From assembly GCF_014641945.1 (NCBI RefSeq), contig NZ_BMIJ01000007.1:310001-374000 (forward strand): a DNA stretch of 64,000 bases, given 5' to 3'. The notes under the pieces were generated by a model. That model did no database searches. It was given only the letters and a program-made list of their open reading frames with translations, and was not told the origin of the DNA. The position numbers and the translations under genes are program-made. Positions 61,388-64,000 of the stretch are shown here, one piece after another. Each line of letters begins with the position of its first letter. Within the stretch, counting starts at the first letter, position 1. Source of the DNA: Marinobacterium zhoushanense (lineage in GTDB: Bacteria; Pseudomonadota; Gammaproteobacteria; Pseudomonadales; Balneatricaceae).

Positions 61388-62878
61388 ATGCACGTGGCAA
61401 CGAAAGCACCACCGCTAGAGAAGCTGCTGGCGAAGGGTTACAGCCAGGGCTTCGTGACCGAGATCGATGAAGACAGTCTGCCGCCGGGACTCGATGAGTC
61501 GGTGATCAGGGCGATCGTCGAGAAGAAGCAGGAGCCGGAGTTCATGCTGGAGTGGCGCCTGGCCGCCTACCGGCACTGGCGTACGATGAAGGTGCCGACC
61601 TGGTCCCGGGTGCACTACCCGCCGATCGATTTCGAGGCGATCAGCTACTTCTCATCACCGCGCTCGCGCAAGGATGCCCCGGCCAGCCTGGATGAGGTGG
61701 ACCCGGAGATTCTGCGGACCTACGAGCGCCTGGGCGTGCCGCTGCATGAGCGCGCGGCGCTGGCCGGTGTCGCGGGAGCCGAAGCTAAAGGAAGAAGTGT
61801 TGGTGTGGCTGTGGATGCCGTGTTTGACAGCGTGTCGGTGGCCACCACCTTCAAGAAGGAGCTGGCCGAGCTCGGCATCATCTTCTGCTCCTTCTCCGAA
61901 GCGGTGCAGAACCACCCGGAACTGGTGCGTCGCTACATGGGTACAGTCGTGCCCTACACCGATAACTTCTACGCCGCGCTGAATGCCGCGGTGTTTTCCG
62001 ACGGCTCCTTCTGCTACATCCCGAAAGGGGTCAGGTGCCCGATGGAGTTATCCACCTACTTCCGCATCAACGCCGCCGGCACCGGTCAGTTTGAACGCAC
62101 GCTGATCGTCGCCGAGGAGGGCGCATCGGTCAGCTATCTCGAAGGCTACACGGCACCGATGCGCGACGAGCATCAGCTGCACGCGGCGGTGGTGGAGCTG
62201 ATCGCGCTGGATAACGCCGAGATCAAGTATGCCACGGTGCAGAACTGGTACCCGGGCAACGCCGAGGGCAAGGGCGGCATCTACAACTTCGTCACCAAGC
62301 GCGGCCTCTGTGCCGGGCATCACAGCAAGATCTCCTGGACCCAGGTGGAAACCGGTTCCGCTATCACCTGGAAGTACCCCAGTGTCATGCTCAAGGGCGA
62401 CGACTCGGTGGGCGAATTCTACTCCGTGGCGTTGACCAACAACTTTCAGCAGGCGGATACCGGCACCAAGATGATTCATATCGGCAAGCGTACCCGCAGC
62501 ACCATCCTGTCCAAGGGGATCTCGGCCGGCAAGGGGCAGAACACCTACCGTGGCCTGGTCAAGGTGGGGCGCAAGGCGCTGGGCGCGCGCAACTACAGCC
62601 AGTGCGACTCGCTGCTGATCGGCGATCGCTGCGGCGCTCATACTCTGCCCTATATCGAGGTGATGCGTCCGGACGCCCAGGTGGAGCATGAGGCGACCAC
62701 GTCGAAAATCAGCGATGCGCAGCTATTTTACTGCCGCCAGCGCGGTATAGACGCCGAGGCGGCGGTGTCGCTGCTGGTCAACGGCTTCTGCAAGGAGGTG
62801 TTCCGCAAGCTGCCGATGGAGTTTGCGGTGGAGGCGCAGGCGCTGATGGAGGTCAGCCTGGAGGGCACTGTCGGATGA
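61388..62878 (+). CDS. sufB: Fe-S cluster assembly scaffold SufB
   Basis: The 496-residue protein is a full-length SufB with a divergent N-terminus (~1-130), the GVAVDAVFDSVSVATTFKKEL stretch, and the beta-helix core (LNAAVFSDGSFCYIPKGVRCPMELSTYFRIN). C-terminal motifs NYSQCDSLLIGD and the AHTLPYIEV segment bear conserved residues for cluster assembly. It forms SufBC2D. The ATG at 61388 follows GGGAGG; an upstream in-frame start is less likely. It is the first suf structural gene. Confidence 0.97.
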   Translation: MHVATKAPPLEKLLAKGYSQGFVTEIDEDSLPPGLDESVIRAIVEKKQEPEFMLEWRLAAYRHWRTMKVPTWSRVHYPPIDFEAISYFSSPRSRKDAPASLDEVDPEILRTYERLGVPLHERAALAGVAGAEAKGRSVGVAVDAVFDSVSVATTFKKELAELGIIFCSFSEAVQNHPELVRRYMGTVVPYTDNFYAALNAAVFSDGSFCYIPKGVRCPMELSTYFRINAAGTGQFERTLIVAEEGASVSYLEGYTAPMRDEHQLHAAVVELIALDNAEIKYATVQNWYPGNAEGKGGIYNFVTKRGLCAGHHSKISWTQVETGSAITWKYPSVMLKGDDSVGEFYSVALTNNFQQADTGTKMIHIGKRTRSTILSKGISAGKGQNTYRGLVKVGRKALGARNYSQCDSLLIGDRCGAHTLPYIEVMRPDAQVEHEATTSKISDAQLFYCRQRGIDAEAAVSLLVNGFCKEVFRKLPMEFAVEAQALMEVSLEGTVG

Positions 62879-62906
62879 CGCACTACAGCATAGCGAGAGG
62901 TGTGAG

Positions 62907-63689
62907 ATGAGCGGTTCCCTGTTGTCGATCCGCCAGCTGGCGGTTCAGGTTGAAGGTAAACAGATTCTCGACAGGCTAGATCTTGAAGTCCGCCCGGGTG
63001 AGGTTCACGCGATCATGGGACCGAACGGTTCCGGCAAGAGCACCCTGGCCCATGTGCTGGCCGGTCGCCCCGGGTATGAGGTGACCGGGGGCGAGGTGCG
63101 TTACGACGGCCAGGACCTGCTGGCGCTGGAGGTGGAGCAGCGCGCCGCGAAGGGGGTGTTCCTGGCGTTCCAGTATCCAGTGGAGATCCCGGGCGTGAGC
63201 AACATCCAGTTCCTGAAAACGGCGCTGAACAGCCTGCGCAAGCAGCGCGGAGAGCCGGAGCTGGATGCGATGGAGCTGCTCGACAGCGTCAAGGCGCGGA
63301 TGGCGCAGATGCAGATGGACGAGGCGCTGCTCTATCGGGGGGTTAACGAGGGTTTCTCCGGCGGCGAGAAAAAGAGCAACGAGATCCTGCAGATGCTGGT
63401 GCTGGAGCCGCGACTGGCCATCCTCGACGAGACCGACTCCGGTCTCGATATCGATGCCCTCAAGCGCGTAGCGGCGGGTATCAACTGGTTCCGGCGCGAG
63501 GATCGCAGCCTGATTCTGGTGACCCACTACCAGCGTCTGCTCGACTATGTGAAGCCCGATTATGTGCATGTGCTGCAGCAGGGGCGGATCGGTCGCAGCG
63601 GTGGCGCCGAGTTGGCGCTGGAGCTGGAGCAGGCCGGCTATGCCCCGACATCAGGTACTGCTCCAGAGCGAACGGGGGGTGTGCGATGA
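62907..63689 (+). CDS. sufC: Fe-S cluster assembly ATPase SufC
   Basis: The 260-residue soluble ABC-type ATPase has Walker A GPNGSGKST (38-46), a signature FSGGEKKSNEI and Walker B LAILDETDSGLDID, all SufC hallmarks. It provides ATP hydrolysis for the SufBC2D scaffold. Its gene starts 28 bases after sufB, and the stop overlaps the sufD start by 4 bases (ATGA). Confidence 0.97.
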   Translation: MSGSLLSIRQLAVQVEGKQILDRLDLEVRPGEVHAIMGPNGSGKSTLAHVLAGRPGYEVTGGEVRYDGQDLLALEVEQRAAKGVFLAFQYPVEIPGVSNIQFLKTALNSLRKQRGEPELDAMELLDSVKARMAQMQMDEALLYRGVNEGFSGGEKKSNEILQMLVLEPRLAILDETDSGLDIDALKRVAAGINWFRREDRSLILVTHYQRLLDYVKPDYVHVLQQGRIGRSGGAELALELEQAGYAPTSGTAPERTGGVR

Positions 63690-64000
63690 CCACCGCTTCG
63701 CGGCTTTTCGATACGCCAAGCTGGAAGAGGTTACCCGGTGCCGACTGGTGTTGGCTGCTGTCGCACCGGGAGCGGGCCTTCGACCGGTTCCGAAAAGGGG
63801 GCGTGCCGGATCGCGGCTGGGAGGCCTGGCGATACACCGATCTTGGCGACTTGGCGCAGCGACGCTTCGATTTCGATACCTCACTCGAAGGCGGACTCTC
63901 CGAGAGCTGGACCCCCGACCCCGGCTGGCCGGAGGGCCACCGGATTTTGTTCCGCAACGGTCGTTGGGATACCGCCGGCTCCAAGCTGTTGCCGTTGCCG
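63686..64000 (+). CDS. sufD: SufD, N-terminal part (cut by window edge)
   Basis: An ATG at 63686 overlapping the sufC stop opens a frame that runs to the window end, about 105 residues. It contains the phrase GWEAWRYTDL near residue 44, typical of SufD N-termini, and follows sufBC, so it is the third SufBC2D component. Its C-terminal core lies outside. Confidence 0.93.
   Translation, partial: MTTASRLFDTPSWKRLPGADWCWLLSHRERAFDRFRKGGVPDRGWEAWRYTDLGDLAQRRFDFDTSLEGGLSESWTPDPGWPEGHRILFRNGRWDTAGSKLLPLP

Noticed and set aside
1..64000. tRNA, rRNA, CRISPR arrays, insertion sequences and toxin-antitoxin pairs
   Set aside because: No cloverleaf-type TPsiC motifs, regular spacer-repeat arrays or transposase-like proteins were seen; the small-protein clusters do not show a toxin-antitoxin pattern.

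Overview
The window is a GC-rich bacterial chromosome segment. Gene content points to a gammaproteobacterium, probably a free-living or facultatively host-associated sulfur oxidiser of the Chromatiales type (an inference from gene families, not from a marker gene). Supporting signs are a Tat-exported SorA-like sulfite dehydrogenase with its c-type cytochrome and a nearby TSUP exporter, an octaheme HAO-family cytochrome with a NapC/NirT quinol dehydrogenase, a LetAB lipid-transport system, SufBCD, YbiT and ArfB, and five cyclic-di-GMP proteins. No rRNA, tRNA, CRISPR array, transposase or phage structural gene was seen.

Layout. 1-2.4 kb: edge of an RND efflux adaptor, an alpha/beta hydrolase and a GLYK-like kinase. 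2.4-7.1 kb (minus): LetA split into two genes, a seven-MCE-domain LetB and a terminal lipoprotein. 7.2-10 kb: pdxH, a SlyD/FkpB-type isomerase, a very AT-rich gap with an orphan 86-aa gene, a FmdB-type protein and small proteins. 10-19 kb: DUF2339 membrane protein, J-less DnaJ-related protein, chemoreceptor, YaiI, DUF3750 lipoprotein, RHH protein, DJ-1/PfpI, TSUP. 19.4-21.1 kb: sulfite dehydrogenase pair. 21.2-25.6 kb: argD with an unusual terminator-bearing leader, a membrane caspase-like (C13) peptidase, MsrBA fusion and ArfB.

26.5-32.3 kb is the most unusual operon: an ABC importer whose downstream genes overlap or abut to encode a beta-CASP-like metallo-beta-lactamase, a histidine phosphatase and a polynucleotide-kinase-type 3'-phosphatase, with a divergent DeoR regulator. 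It looks like uptake and dephosphorylation of a phosphorylated, possibly nucleic-acid-derived, solute. 32.3-36.3 kb holds two cyclic-di-GMP proteins, one fused to a periplasmic solute-binding domain. 36.5-39.5 kb holds ybiT and an RhlE-type helicase.

39.5-42.4 kb is an AT-rich accessory stretch of small unrelated proteins. Two of the intergenic gaps carry hairpins with the architecture of integron attC sites, so part of it may be a cassette cluster without an integrase. 42.5-45.4 kb: rhodanese, TraB/GumN, FrnE-like DsbA, an anchored unknown. 45.5-47.4 kb (minus): napC-type and octaheme cytochrome genes behind an FNR-like box. 47.8-60.7 kb: three more large cyclic-di-GMP enzymes, one overlapping an orphan peptide-type solute-binding protein, plus an M14 peptidase/hydrolase pair and a host-attachment-family protein. 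60.9-64 kb: Rrf2 regulator with an operator-like palindrome, then sufB, sufC and the start of sufD.
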